Origin: Palsa-504 sp963756575
GTDB lineage: Bacteria > Actinomycetota > Actinomycetes > Streptosporangiales > Streptosporangiaceae
Length of the DNA stretch: 64,000 nucleotides
Assembly (NCBI GenBank): GCA_963756575.1
Contig: CAVWOM010000011.1
Span: forward strand, 1 to 64,000
Reading direction: 5' to 3'
Numbering within the stretch: the first letter of the stretch is position 1; every line of letters starts with the position of its first letter. Made by a program: the position numbers and the translations under genes. Below, piece after piece: positions 56,680-64,000 of this stretch. Below the pieces are notes generated by a model. It was not told the DNA's origin, did no database searches, and saw nothing but the letters and a program-made list of their open reading frames with translations.

Positions 56680-57458
56680 CCCAGGCCGCGTACGGCCCAC
56701 AGGTCGGGGAACGTGGGCGCGGCCAGGGTGGACCGCAGGTAGGCCGAGCCGGGCGAGCCGCCGGTGCCGCGGCGGCCGCCGATCGTCCGCTCCACCATCT
56801 TGACGTGGTGGTAGCGCCACTCCTGGATGCCCTCGTCGAGGTCGACCAGCAGCTCGCACACCGCGGTCGCGTCGGTGTCGTCGTCGTAGACCTTCTTCAG
56901 CGTCTGCTGCATCGCGTCGGAGGCCTCGAGCGGCGCCGTGACGTCGCGGTTCGCGATCTCGGCGGGCACGTCGTAGCCCTGCCCGGCCAGGTAGCGGACG
57001 AAGGAGTCGAACAGGGACGGCCGCGACATCGCCGCCGTGATGCGCTCCCGCTCGGCGCCGGTCAGGGCGGGCGCCGCCAGCATCTTGGGGTCCCGGCGGC
57101 CCAGCACCGCCTCCAGCTCGCGGAACTGCGCCGACTCGAACCCGCTGGAGGTGCCGAGCCAGTCGCGGAACCGGGTGAACTGGGTGGGCGTCATGGTCTC
57201 GAGCACGTCGAGCTGGGAAACCACGATCTTCAAGATGGCCAGCGTCCGCCGGAGCGTGCGCATGGCGTGGGTGGTGCCGCCGGCCTCGAGTTCGGCCTGG
57301 AGCTTGCCGAACTCGTGCAGCAGCTGCTTGAACCACAGCTCGTAGATCTGGTGGATGACGATGAACAGCATCTCGTCGTGCTCGCTCGACCGGGGCTGCT
57401 GCGCCGCCAGCAGCTGGTCCAGCCGCAGGTACCCGGAGTAGCTGACGGATTCAGTCAT
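56676..57458 (-). CDS. Tryptophan 2,3-dioxygenase
   Basis: Heme enzyme opening the indole ring of tryptophan to N-formylkynurenine. The 260-residue protein has YSGYLRLDQLLAAQ, HDEMLFIVIHQIYELWFKQLLHE (distal His and substrate contacts), QLDVLETMTPTQFTRFRDWLGTSSGFESAQFRELE, and WRYHHVKMVERTIGGRRGTGGSPGSAYLRSTL with the proximal His. It overlaps the kynureninase gene by eight bases. A formamidase is not seen nearby. It converges with the GGDEF gene. Confidence 0.96.
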   Translation of the reverse strand: MTESVSYSGYLRLDQLLAAQQPRSSEHDEMLFIVIHQIYELWFKQLLHEFGKLQAELEAGGTTHAMRTLRRTLAILKIVVSQLDVLETMTPTQFTRFRDWLGTSSGFESAQFRELEAVLGRRDPKMLAAPALTGAERERITAAMSRPSLFDSFVRYLAGQGYDVPAEIANRDVTAPLEASDAMQQTLKKVYDDDTDATAVCELLVDLDEGIQEWRYHHVKMVERTIGGRRGTGGSPGSAYLRSTLAAPTFPDLWAVRGLG

Positions 57459-58677
57459 CCTCGCCGTCCTCGATCAGGTCACGGGTGGCGGTGACCGCGT
57501 CCCACACGTCGGTGAAGCGCGTGGTGAGCGGGGACAAGCCGAACCGGAACCGCTCCGGCGTCCGGTAGTCGGTCACGATATCCGCCTCGTCCAGCCGCGC
57601 GGTGATCCGTTCCGCCCGCGGATGGCGGTACGTGACGTGGCCGCCGCGGCGGCCGCCGTCCCGCGGCGTGGCCAGCGCGCAGCCGGCCGGCTCCAGCCAC
57701 GCCTCGCCCAGCTCGATGAGGTACCCGGTCAGCCGCAGGCTCTTGGCCCGGATCGGGCCCAGGCCCGCCTCCAGCAGCAGCTTCGCGCCCTCCTCGACCG
57801 CCGCGGTGCCCAGGATGGACGGGGTGCCGGTGCCGAACCGGGCGATACCCGCGGCCGGGTCGTACGCCGGGCCCATGGCGAACTGGTCGCGCTGGGAGAA
57901 CCAGCCCCAGATCGGCTGGCGCAAGCCCTCGGTGAGCCGGGCCGCGACGTACAGGAACGCCGGGGCGCCCGGGCCGGCGTTGAGGTACTTGTAGGTGCAG
58001 CCCACGGCCAGGTCCACGTCACAGCGGTCGAGCTCGGCCGGCACCGCGCCGACCGAGTGGCACAGGTCCCAGAGCATCAGCGCCCCGGCCTGGTGCACGA
58101 TCTCGGTGATGGCCGCCATGTCGGCCAGGGCCCCGCTGCGGTAGGCCACGTGGGACAGGCTGACCAGCGCGGTATCGTCGCCGACGGCGGCCCGGACCTG
58201 CTCGGCGTCCAGCCCGGAGTCGATGTCGGTGTCCAGCATGCGCAGCTCGAGCCCGCGCTGGGCCGCGATGCCCTCGACCACGTAGCGGTCGCTGGGGAAG
58301 TTGTCCCGGTCGGTGACGATCACGTTCCGGCCCGGCCGGATGTCGAGCGCCGCGCAGACCAGCTTGTACAGGTTCACGGTGGTGTTGTCGGCCACGATGA
58401 CCTGGCCCGGCCCGGCCCCGGTGAGCTCGCCGACCAGGTCGCCGGCCCGGGTCGGCAGGGCCGGCCAGTGCGCCCAGGAGCGGGCCAGCGCGGTGCCCCA
58501 CTCCTGGCGGATCATCGTCTCGAGCCGCCGCAGCGTGGCCCGCGGCAGCGCGCCCAGCGAGTTGCCGTTCAGGTAGATCAGACCCGGATCGCCGAACGCG
58601 AACCGCTCACGGAACCCCGCCAGCGGATCGGCCGCGTCCAGTTCCTGGGCGTAAGCCCGCTCCAGCACCTGGGACAT
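57451..58677 (-). CDS. kynU: Kynureninase
   Basis: PLP enzyme releasing anthranilate (and alanine) from kynurenine. The 408-residue protein has DPLAGFRERFAFGDPGLIYLNGNSLGALPR, TDRDNFPSDRYVVEGIA, LWDLCHSVGAVPAELDRCDVDLAVGCTYKYLNAGPGAPAFLYV with the PLP lysine, and RFGTGTPSILGTAAVEEGAKLLLEAGLG. ATG 58677 (MSQVLERAYAQ) is preceded by GGTGAG; the frame runs upstream to 58773 but that part is Gly/Arg low complexity. It precedes TDO in a two-gene operon for tryptophan breakdown to anthranilate. Confidence 0.95.
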   Translation of the reverse strand: MSQVLERAYAQELDAADPLAGFRERFAFGDPGLIYLNGNSLGALPRATLRRLETMIRQEWGTALARSWAHWPALPTRAGDLVGELTGAGPGQVIVADNTTVNLYKLVCAALDIRPGRNVIVTDRDNFPSDRYVVEGIAAQRGLELRMLDTDIDSGLDAEQVRAAVGDDTALVSLSHVAYRSGALADMAAITEIVHQAGALMLWDLCHSVGAVPAELDRCDVDLAVGCTYKYLNAGPGAPAFLYVAARLTEGLRQPIWGWFSQRDQFAMGPAYDPAAGIARFGTGTPSILGTAAVEEGAKLLLEAGLGPIRAKSLRLTGYLIELGEAWLEPAGCALATPRDGGRRGGHVTYRHPRAERITARLDEADIVTDYRTPERFRFGLSPLTTRFTDVWDAVTATRDLIEDGEDD

Positions 58678-58806
58678 ACCGCTCACCATAACTCCCAGGC
58701 CACCGGCCCCGCCCCCACGGCCCTGACCGCCACCCCGCGCCCCAGCCGCGAAGACGACGGGGCGAGCGGCCACCCGCGCCGCTCGCCCCGTCCGCCCCGT
58801 GCATCA

Positions 58807-60426
58807 CTACACTTCGGCGCTGTCCCTGGGCGCGGGGACCGGCCGGACCTCCGCCCGTTCCTGGGGCCGCCCGCCGCCCTGCCCCGTCGGCCGCAGCAGG
58901 GCCTCGGCCAGGGTGAGGACGGTCTCCTCGAGCGAGCCGAGCTGGGTAGCCACGTCGCTCTGGGCCGCGTCCACGATCTTGGCCAGGATCTCCTGGACGT
59001 CCATGTGACCCGGCCGGGACCGCAGTTCGTCCGCGAGCGGCTCGATCTGGCCGGACAGTTGCTCGGCGTTGCTGTCCACCAGCCGGCCGACCGCCGTCAG
59101 CTCCCGGCCCAGCGTCTCCAGCTGGCCGCGGACGCCGGCGAACTGGCCGCTGGCGGTGTCCAGCTTGCCGTCCAGCTGGCCGAACTTGTCGCCGACGGTG
59201 GTGCCGAGCCCCTCGATCCGGGTGCCGAACGTGTCGCTCAGCCCGTTGATCCGGGTGCCGAAGGTGTCGCTGAGCCCGTTGATCCGGGTGCCGAACGTGT
59301 CGCCGAGCCCGTCGATCCTGACCCCGACGCCGTCGATCCTGGCCCCGAAGGCGTTGCCGAAGCCCTCGATCTTCGCGCCGAAGCTATCGCCGAAGCCTTC
59401 GACCTTCGCGCCGATGCCCTCCAGCCGCCCGTCGAGCCCGTCGAGCCGGCCGGTGAGCGCGCCCACCTTGCCGTCGACCATGCCGAGCCGGCCCGCCACC
59501 GTGCCGAGCTTGCCCTCGACCGAGGTGAGCCCCCGGCCGTGCTCGCCCAGCCGGCCGTCGAACTGCTCCATCTTGGTGTCGAGCGCGCCGATCTTGGCGT
59601 CAGCCGAGCCGACCTTCTCGTTGACCGTGGTCAGCTGGGTGTCCAGCGAGCCCAGCTTGTCGTCGGTGTCCGCCAGCCGCTCGTCGAGCAGCTCGATCCG
59701 GCCGTGCACCACCTGCACCTGGCCGCCGATCAGGTCGACCTGCCCGCCGATGCCCGCCACCTGGCGGCTGGCCGCCTCCGCGTTCTGGTCCACCTTGGCG
59801 GTCAGCGCGCCGAAGCTCACCTCGGCGCGCCCCTTGACCGCCGAGATCTCCTTGTCGAGCTGACCGGTCCGCTGCGTGAGCTCGGCGACCGCCTTGTCGA
59901 GCCGGCTGAACCGGCTCGCCGCCGATTCCATGCTCTGCTGCAGCTTGCCCACGCTCTGCTGCAGCTTGTTCAGCCGGTCGTCCTGCGACCGCAGCGCCTC
60001 TACCGCCTGGCCGACGGTGTCGCACACCGACTGCAGCTGGGGCAGGGCCGCCTCGACGTTCTCCGAGACGGTGCCCACGTCGGCCCACAGCGAGTGCAGC
60101 TCGGCCACCGGGGCAACCTGGGACCGGAGCAGCTCCATGTGCTCGGCCAGCGATTCGGCCCACTGCGGCGGCTTCTGCGTGGTCTCGTCCAGGTGCTTGG
60201 CCAGCTCCTCCAGCTGGGCCGTCATACCGGGGACCTCGCGCTCTCGCACCTCCTTGACCAGCCACTCGAGCCCTTCCATCCGCTGCCGGATGTCTTCCAG
60301 GGTGCCGGCGTTCGACCGCTGGTCGCTGACGTGGTCCTGTACCGTGCGGGCAAGCAGCTCGCGCATGCGATCGGCGGCGGCTGGCTGGTTTCCGCGAATC
60401 AGGACGTGGTTGCCCGGCTGATCCAT
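58807..60426 (-). CDS. Long coiled-coil protein with 11-residue repeats
   Basis: A 539-residue soluble protein without membrane segments. Residues 1-110 are mixed; most of the rest is heptad- or hendecad-like, with runs such as SLDTQLTTVNEKVGSADAKIGALDTKMEQFD, and near 355-400 exact 11-residue repeats (GLSDTFGTRIN). The 33-bp DNA period at 59215-59313 reflects this. Proteins like it bind other filaments or act as structural scaffolds; the function here is unknown. ATG 60426 has GGAGG upstream. It diverges from groES, so both share the 304-base intergenic space. Tail-rich Pro/Arg end. Confidence 0.85.
   Translation of the reverse strand: MDQPGNHVLIRGNQPAAADRMRELLARTVQDHVSDQRSNAGTLEDIRQRMEGLEWLVKEVREREVPGMTAQLEELAKHLDETTQKPPQWAESLAEHMELLRSQVAPVAELHSLWADVGTVSENVEAALPQLQSVCDTVGQAVEALRSQDDRLNKLQQSVGKLQQSMESAASRFSRLDKAVAELTQRTGQLDKEISAVKGRAEVSFGALTAKVDQNAEAASRQVAGIGGQVDLIGGQVQVVHGRIELLDERLADTDDKLGSLDTQLTTVNEKVGSADAKIGALDTKMEQFDGRLGEHGRGLTSVEGKLGTVAGRLGMVDGKVGALTGRLDGLDGRLEGIGAKVEGFGDSFGAKIEGFGNAFGARIDGVGVRIDGLGDTFGTRINGLSDTFGTRINGLSDTFGTRIEGLGTTVGDKFGQLDGKLDTASGQFAGVRGQLETLGRELTAVGRLVDSNAEQLSGQIEPLADELRSRPGHMDVQEILAKIVDAAQSDVATQLGSLEETVLTLAEALLRPTGQGGGRPQERAEVRPVPAPRDSAEV
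59215..59313. repeat. 33-bp tandem repeat in the coiled-coil gene
   Basis: The segment beginning GATCCGGGTGCCGAA recurs exactly every 33 bases at 59215, 59248 and 59281, encoding the 11-residue hendecad GLSDTFGTRIN on the minus strand. It shows a recent internal expansion of a coiled-coil rod. Confidence 0.9.
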
Positions 60427-60574
60427 GATGCCTCCAGAAGGAATGACCATCCCGGTAGCCGGGCAGGCCCGCTCGGCAGGCCCGCTGGCACCGGGGACCA
60501 GCCGACTCTAGTAGCTCTTAGTAATCGCTCGTGTACAGAATGTGAAAGTACCCGATTGGTCCGGCCTCGCTTGT

Positions 60575-60603
60575 TTGACGCGCTCGCCCGGGCCTACTAG
60601 TGT
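60575..60603 (+). promoter_or_regulatory. Predicted groES-groEL promoter
   Basis: TTGACG at 60575-60580 and TAGTGT at 60598-60603 are 17 bases apart, directly ahead of the CIRCE element, matching the layout of HrcA-controlled groE promoters. Confidence 0.7.
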
Positions 60604-60609
60604 TCCGGA

Positions 60610-60636
60610 TTAGCACTCACTAAGGTAGAGTGCTAA
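60610..60636. promoter_or_regulatory. CIRCE element (HrcA operator)
   Basis: TTAGCACTC (60610-60618), nine bases and GAGTGCTAA (60628-60636) give the exact consensus. HrcA bound here represses groES-groEL until heat or folding stress. It overlaps or follows the predicted start site by a few bases. Confidence 0.97.
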
Positions 60637-60731
60637 CGCGACGAGGCAGTCTGGCACCCGCGACGACAGGCCGCTGAGCTCGCCCTCTCTAGCAACTCAC
60701 CATTAGCCTTTCCGGAGGGGGAGGTCCGATT

Positions 60732-61043
60732 ATGACGACCGCCACCAAGGTAGTTATCAAGCCGCTCGAAGACCGGATCGTGGTCAAGCCGCTCGAGGCT
60801 GAGCAGACCACGGCGTCCGGCCTGGTTATCCCGGACACCGCCAAGGAGAAGCCCCAGGAGGGCGAAGTCCTGGCTGTGGGCCCGGGCCGTTTCGACGACG
60901 CGGGCTCCAAGCGCGTGCCCGTCGACGTCAAGGTCGGTGACGTGGTGCTGTACAGCAAGTACGGCGGCACCGAGGTGAAGTACTCGGGCGAGGAGTACCT
61001 CGTGCTCTCCGCCCGTGACGTGCTCGCCGTCATCGAAAAGTAG
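60732..61043 (+). CDS. groES: Co-chaperonin GroES
   Basis: GroES cap for GroEL. The 103-residue protein reads VIKPLEDRIVVKPLEAEQTTASGLVIPDTAKEKPQEGEVLAVGPG, then VKVGDVVLYSKYGGTEVKYSGEEYLVLSARDVLAVIE, with the mobile loop in the first part. ATG is preceded by GGAGGGGG. A stable hairpin and 100 bases separate it from groEL. Confidence 0.98.
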   Translation: MTTATKVVIKPLEDRIVVKPLEAEQTTASGLVIPDTAKEKPQEGEVLAVGPGRFDDAGSKRVPVDVKVGDVVLYSKYGGTEVKYSGEEYLVLSARDVLAVIEK

Positions 61044-61051
61044 TGACCCCG

Positions 61052-61086
61052 CGGGCTTGGTCCAGCCACCGGCTGGACCAAGCCCG
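61052..61086. terminator. Strong 16-bp hairpin between groES and groEL
   Basis: CGGGCTTGGTCCAGCC (61052-61067) is an exact inverted match to GGCTGGACCAAGCCCG (61071-61086) with a 3-base loop, 9 bases after the groES stop. Such hairpins can attenuate or process a groES-groEL transcript. Confidence 0.75.
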
Positions 61087-61143
61087 TGAGCATGCCCGGC
61101 ATGCTGACTGAGAACTCGATCCAACCGTAGGTTGAGGTAGTAA

Positions 61144-62763
<1,620 letters not shown>

Positions 62764-62825
62764 TCCCGGCCGCGCCCAGGCCCGCCCGCCCCAAGCGGCC
62801 CGCGAGCCCAGGCCCGTCCCGGCTA

Positions 62826-62862
62826 CGAAGGCCGGGTTCCATCCCCTGGAACCCGGCCTTCG
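62826..62862 (+). terminator. Terminator hairpin after groEL
   Basis: CGAAGGCCGGGTTCCA (62826-62841) pairs exactly with TGGAACCCGGCCTTCG (62847-62862) across five bases, 60 bases after the groEL stop. Confidence 0.85.
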
Positions 62863-63012
62863 CCCTGTCCGCCGCGGCCCCCCGCCCCGGCCGCCCCGGC
62901 CTCGCCGGTTAACGCTAGGCAACGTGGGGGTGACGCTAGCGCCATAAGAATGTGGCGGCCTCGCCCGGCGTTTCGCGGGGACATCCGGGGCTCAGGCGGG
63001 AATTAACTCCGC

Positions 63013-63684
63013 GTGACGGGATGGAACTGCCTCGCGATCAATGACGAAGAAACGACCGACACCGCCTACCTAGCGGCGCAAGGACGCCAGGATGCCATCG
63101 AGGCGCTGCTGCGCCAGTTCAGGCCGGCCATCGTCCGCTACTGCCGGGCCCGGCTGGCCCAGACCCGGCTGGCTCAGAGCGGCAGCCAGGACGAGGACGA
63201 CCTAGCCCAGGAAGTCTGCCTGGCCCTGCTGTCCGCGCTGCCGTCGTACCAGGACATGGGGCGGCCGTTCGGCGCCTTCGTGTTCGCCATCGCCGCGCAC
63301 AAGGTGGCCGACGCCGCCCGCGGCGCCGCCCGTTCGCCGCTGCCGGTGCCGGTCCTGCCCGACCTGCCCGACCGGTGCCTGGGGCCCGAGGAGATCGTGG
63401 TGGCCGGCGTCGACGCCCGGCAGGTGCGGGTCCTGCTGGCCCGGCTGCCAACCGGGCAACGGCGGCTGCTCCTGCTCCGGGTGGTGGCGGGCCTGTCCGC
63501 CGAGGACACCGGGTACGTGCTCGACATGTCGCCGGGCGCCGTCCGGGTGGCCCAGCACCGCGCGCTGATCCGCCTCCGCGCGCTCGCCGCCCGCGAGCAC
63601 GCCAGCGCCACCGCCCGCGAGAATGCCAGCGCCAGCCCCCCCGACCTCTGCCCCGGCCCGGCCCGGTCGTCAATAAGATGGTGA
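63013..63684 (+). CDS. ECF-type RNA polymerase sigma factor (ShbA/SigD-like)
   Basis: The 223-residue protein has region 2 (DAIEALLRQFRPAIVRYCRARL, then EDDLAQEVCLALLSALPSYQDMGRPFGAFVFAIAAHKVADAARGAARS) and region 4 (LARLPTGQRRLLLLRVVAGLSAEDTGYVLDMSPGAVRVAQHRALIRLRA). Position between groEL and guaB is that of Streptomyces ShbA and mycobacterial SigD, the former being needed for the principal sigma gene. The neighbouring whiB/bldM genes seen there are absent here. GTG start; no anti-sigma gene follows. Confidence 0.87.
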   Translation: MTGWNCLAINDEETTDTAYLAAQGRQDAIEALLRQFRPAIVRYCRARLAQTRLAQSGSQDEDDLAQEVCLALLSALPSYQDMGRPFGAFVFAIAAHKVADAARGAARSPLPVPVLPDLPDRCLGPEEIVVAGVDARQVRVLLARLPTGQRRLLLLRVVAGLSAEDTGYVLDMSPGAVRVAQHRALIRLRALAAREHASATARENASASPPDLCPGPARSSIRW

Positions 63685-63716
63685 GATCCCCGCTGCCATT
63701 TCCCGCTGAAGGTGCC

Positions 63717-64000
63717 ATGACTGACCACGTCCCGGATGACAAGTTCGCGCCCGTCGGCCTGACCTTCGACGATGTGCTCCTGCTGCCGGCCCACTCCGCG
63801 CTGATGCCGAGCGAGGCCGACACCAGCACGCAGATCACGCGCCGCTACCGGCTGCGCGTGCCGCTGGTGTCGGCGTCGATGGACACCGTGACCGAGGCGC
63901 GGATGGCGATCGCCATGGCCCGCCAGGGCGGCGTCGGCGTGCTGCACCGCAACCTGTCCGTCGAGGAACAGGCGCAGCAGGTCAACCTGGTCAAGCGGTC
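63717..64000 (+). CDS. guaB: IMP dehydrogenase, N-terminal part (runs off the window)
   Basis: NAD-dependent oxidation of IMP to XMP, first step of GMP synthesis. The visible 94 residues have the standard start FAPVGLTFDDVLLLPAHSALMPSEADT and RRYRLRVPLVSASMDTVTEARMAIAMARQGGVGVLHRNLSVEEQAQQVNLVKR. ATG with GAAGGTGCC upstream. The active-site loop and CBS domains lie beyond base 64000. Confidence 0.96.
   Translation, partial: MTDHVPDDKFAPVGLTFDDVLLLPAHSALMPSEADTSTQITRRYRLRVPLVSASMDTVTEARMAIAMARQGGVGVLHRNLSVEEQAQQVNLVKR

Larger units (their letters stand above)
60427..60731. other. Divergent intergenic region, coiled-coil gene and groES
   Basis: 305 bases with no gene. The groES side holds a predicted promoter, a CIRCE element and a GC-poor leader. 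On the coiled-coil side I see no certain promoter. The sequence 60500-60560 is notably AT-richer than the surrounding DNA. Confidence 0.7.

Noticed and set aside
56676..58677. Part of a tryptophan-derived antibiotic cluster
   Set aside because: No synthase, tailoring or resistance genes lie around these two; neighbours are guaA, a GGDEF gene and a coiled-coil gene.

Overview
The window is a GC-rich chromosomal segment from a filamentous-type actinomycete (Actinomycetota). The support is gene content: an F1Fo ATP synthase operon, the mismatch-repair endonuclease NucS, the GlgE trehalose-to-glucan pathway, DUF2550 and DUF3017 proteins, a CIRCE-controlled groES-groEL pair with a His-rich GroEL tail, and an ECF sigma gene directly before guaB, as for ShbA/SigD. 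Family or genus cannot be fixed from this sequence. I found no tRNA, rRNA, insertion sequence, prophage or CRISPR array.

Layout. 1-5103: end of atpH, then atpA-atpG-atpD-atpC and a DUF2550 gene. 5139-5741: cobalamin adenosyltransferase (minus). 5742-6848: gene-free region with repeats and a 20-bp perfect inverted repeat. 6849-14550: GMC oxidoreductase and aldehyde dehydrogenase (convergent), a reductase-deaminase fusion, an MFS transporter, a Gfo/Idh oxidoreductase, a DUF899 protein and a flavin/PNP-oxidase-fold protein. 14710-21158: secreted sedolisin protease, a methyltransferase, a RelE-toxin remnant, NucS and its zinc-ligand neighbour, SRPBCC and SDR proteins, a second methyltransferase. 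21159-21912: gene-free block with three families of tandem repeats. 21913-32312: glgB, maltokinase, treS and glgE (minus), with glgP diverging. 32345-39678: frameshifted enoyl-CoA hydratase, dedA and uppP diverging from blaI and an M56 protease, a Ser/Thr kinase and an FHA protein. 39878-42490: DUF3017, icd, mdh. 42555-47098: damaged GNAT, methyltransferase and LuxR/ATPase genes. 47118-51635: M20 hydrolase and galT-galE-galK. 51790-58677: CorC-like protein, guaA, GGDEF protein, TDO and kynureninase. 58807-64000: coiled-coil protein, groES-groEL, ECF sigma factor, start of guaB.

How the genes connect. ATP synthase, icd and mdh are energy metabolism. treS, maltokinase, glgE, glgB and glgP form a complete route from trehalose through maltose-1-phosphate to branched alpha-glucan and back to glucose-1-phosphate; gal genes feed the same hexose-phosphate pool. 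guaA and guaB make GMP. The most suggestive regulatory unit is BlaI plus a sensor-less M56 protease facing UppP and DedA across a perfect 10-bp-arm operator that covers the predicted uppP -35 box. UppP and DedA are the two kinds of protein expected for recycling undecaprenyl phosphate, so this reads as a BlaI-controlled lipid-carrier recycling module.

At least five genes between 32.3 and 47.1 kb carry single-base shifts or a deletion, mostly in accessory genes, while housekeeping genes are clean. Either this stretch is decaying or the assembly has indel errors in GC-rich repeats; read data would decide. Tandem repeats of 12-40 bp recur at about ten places, both between and inside genes.
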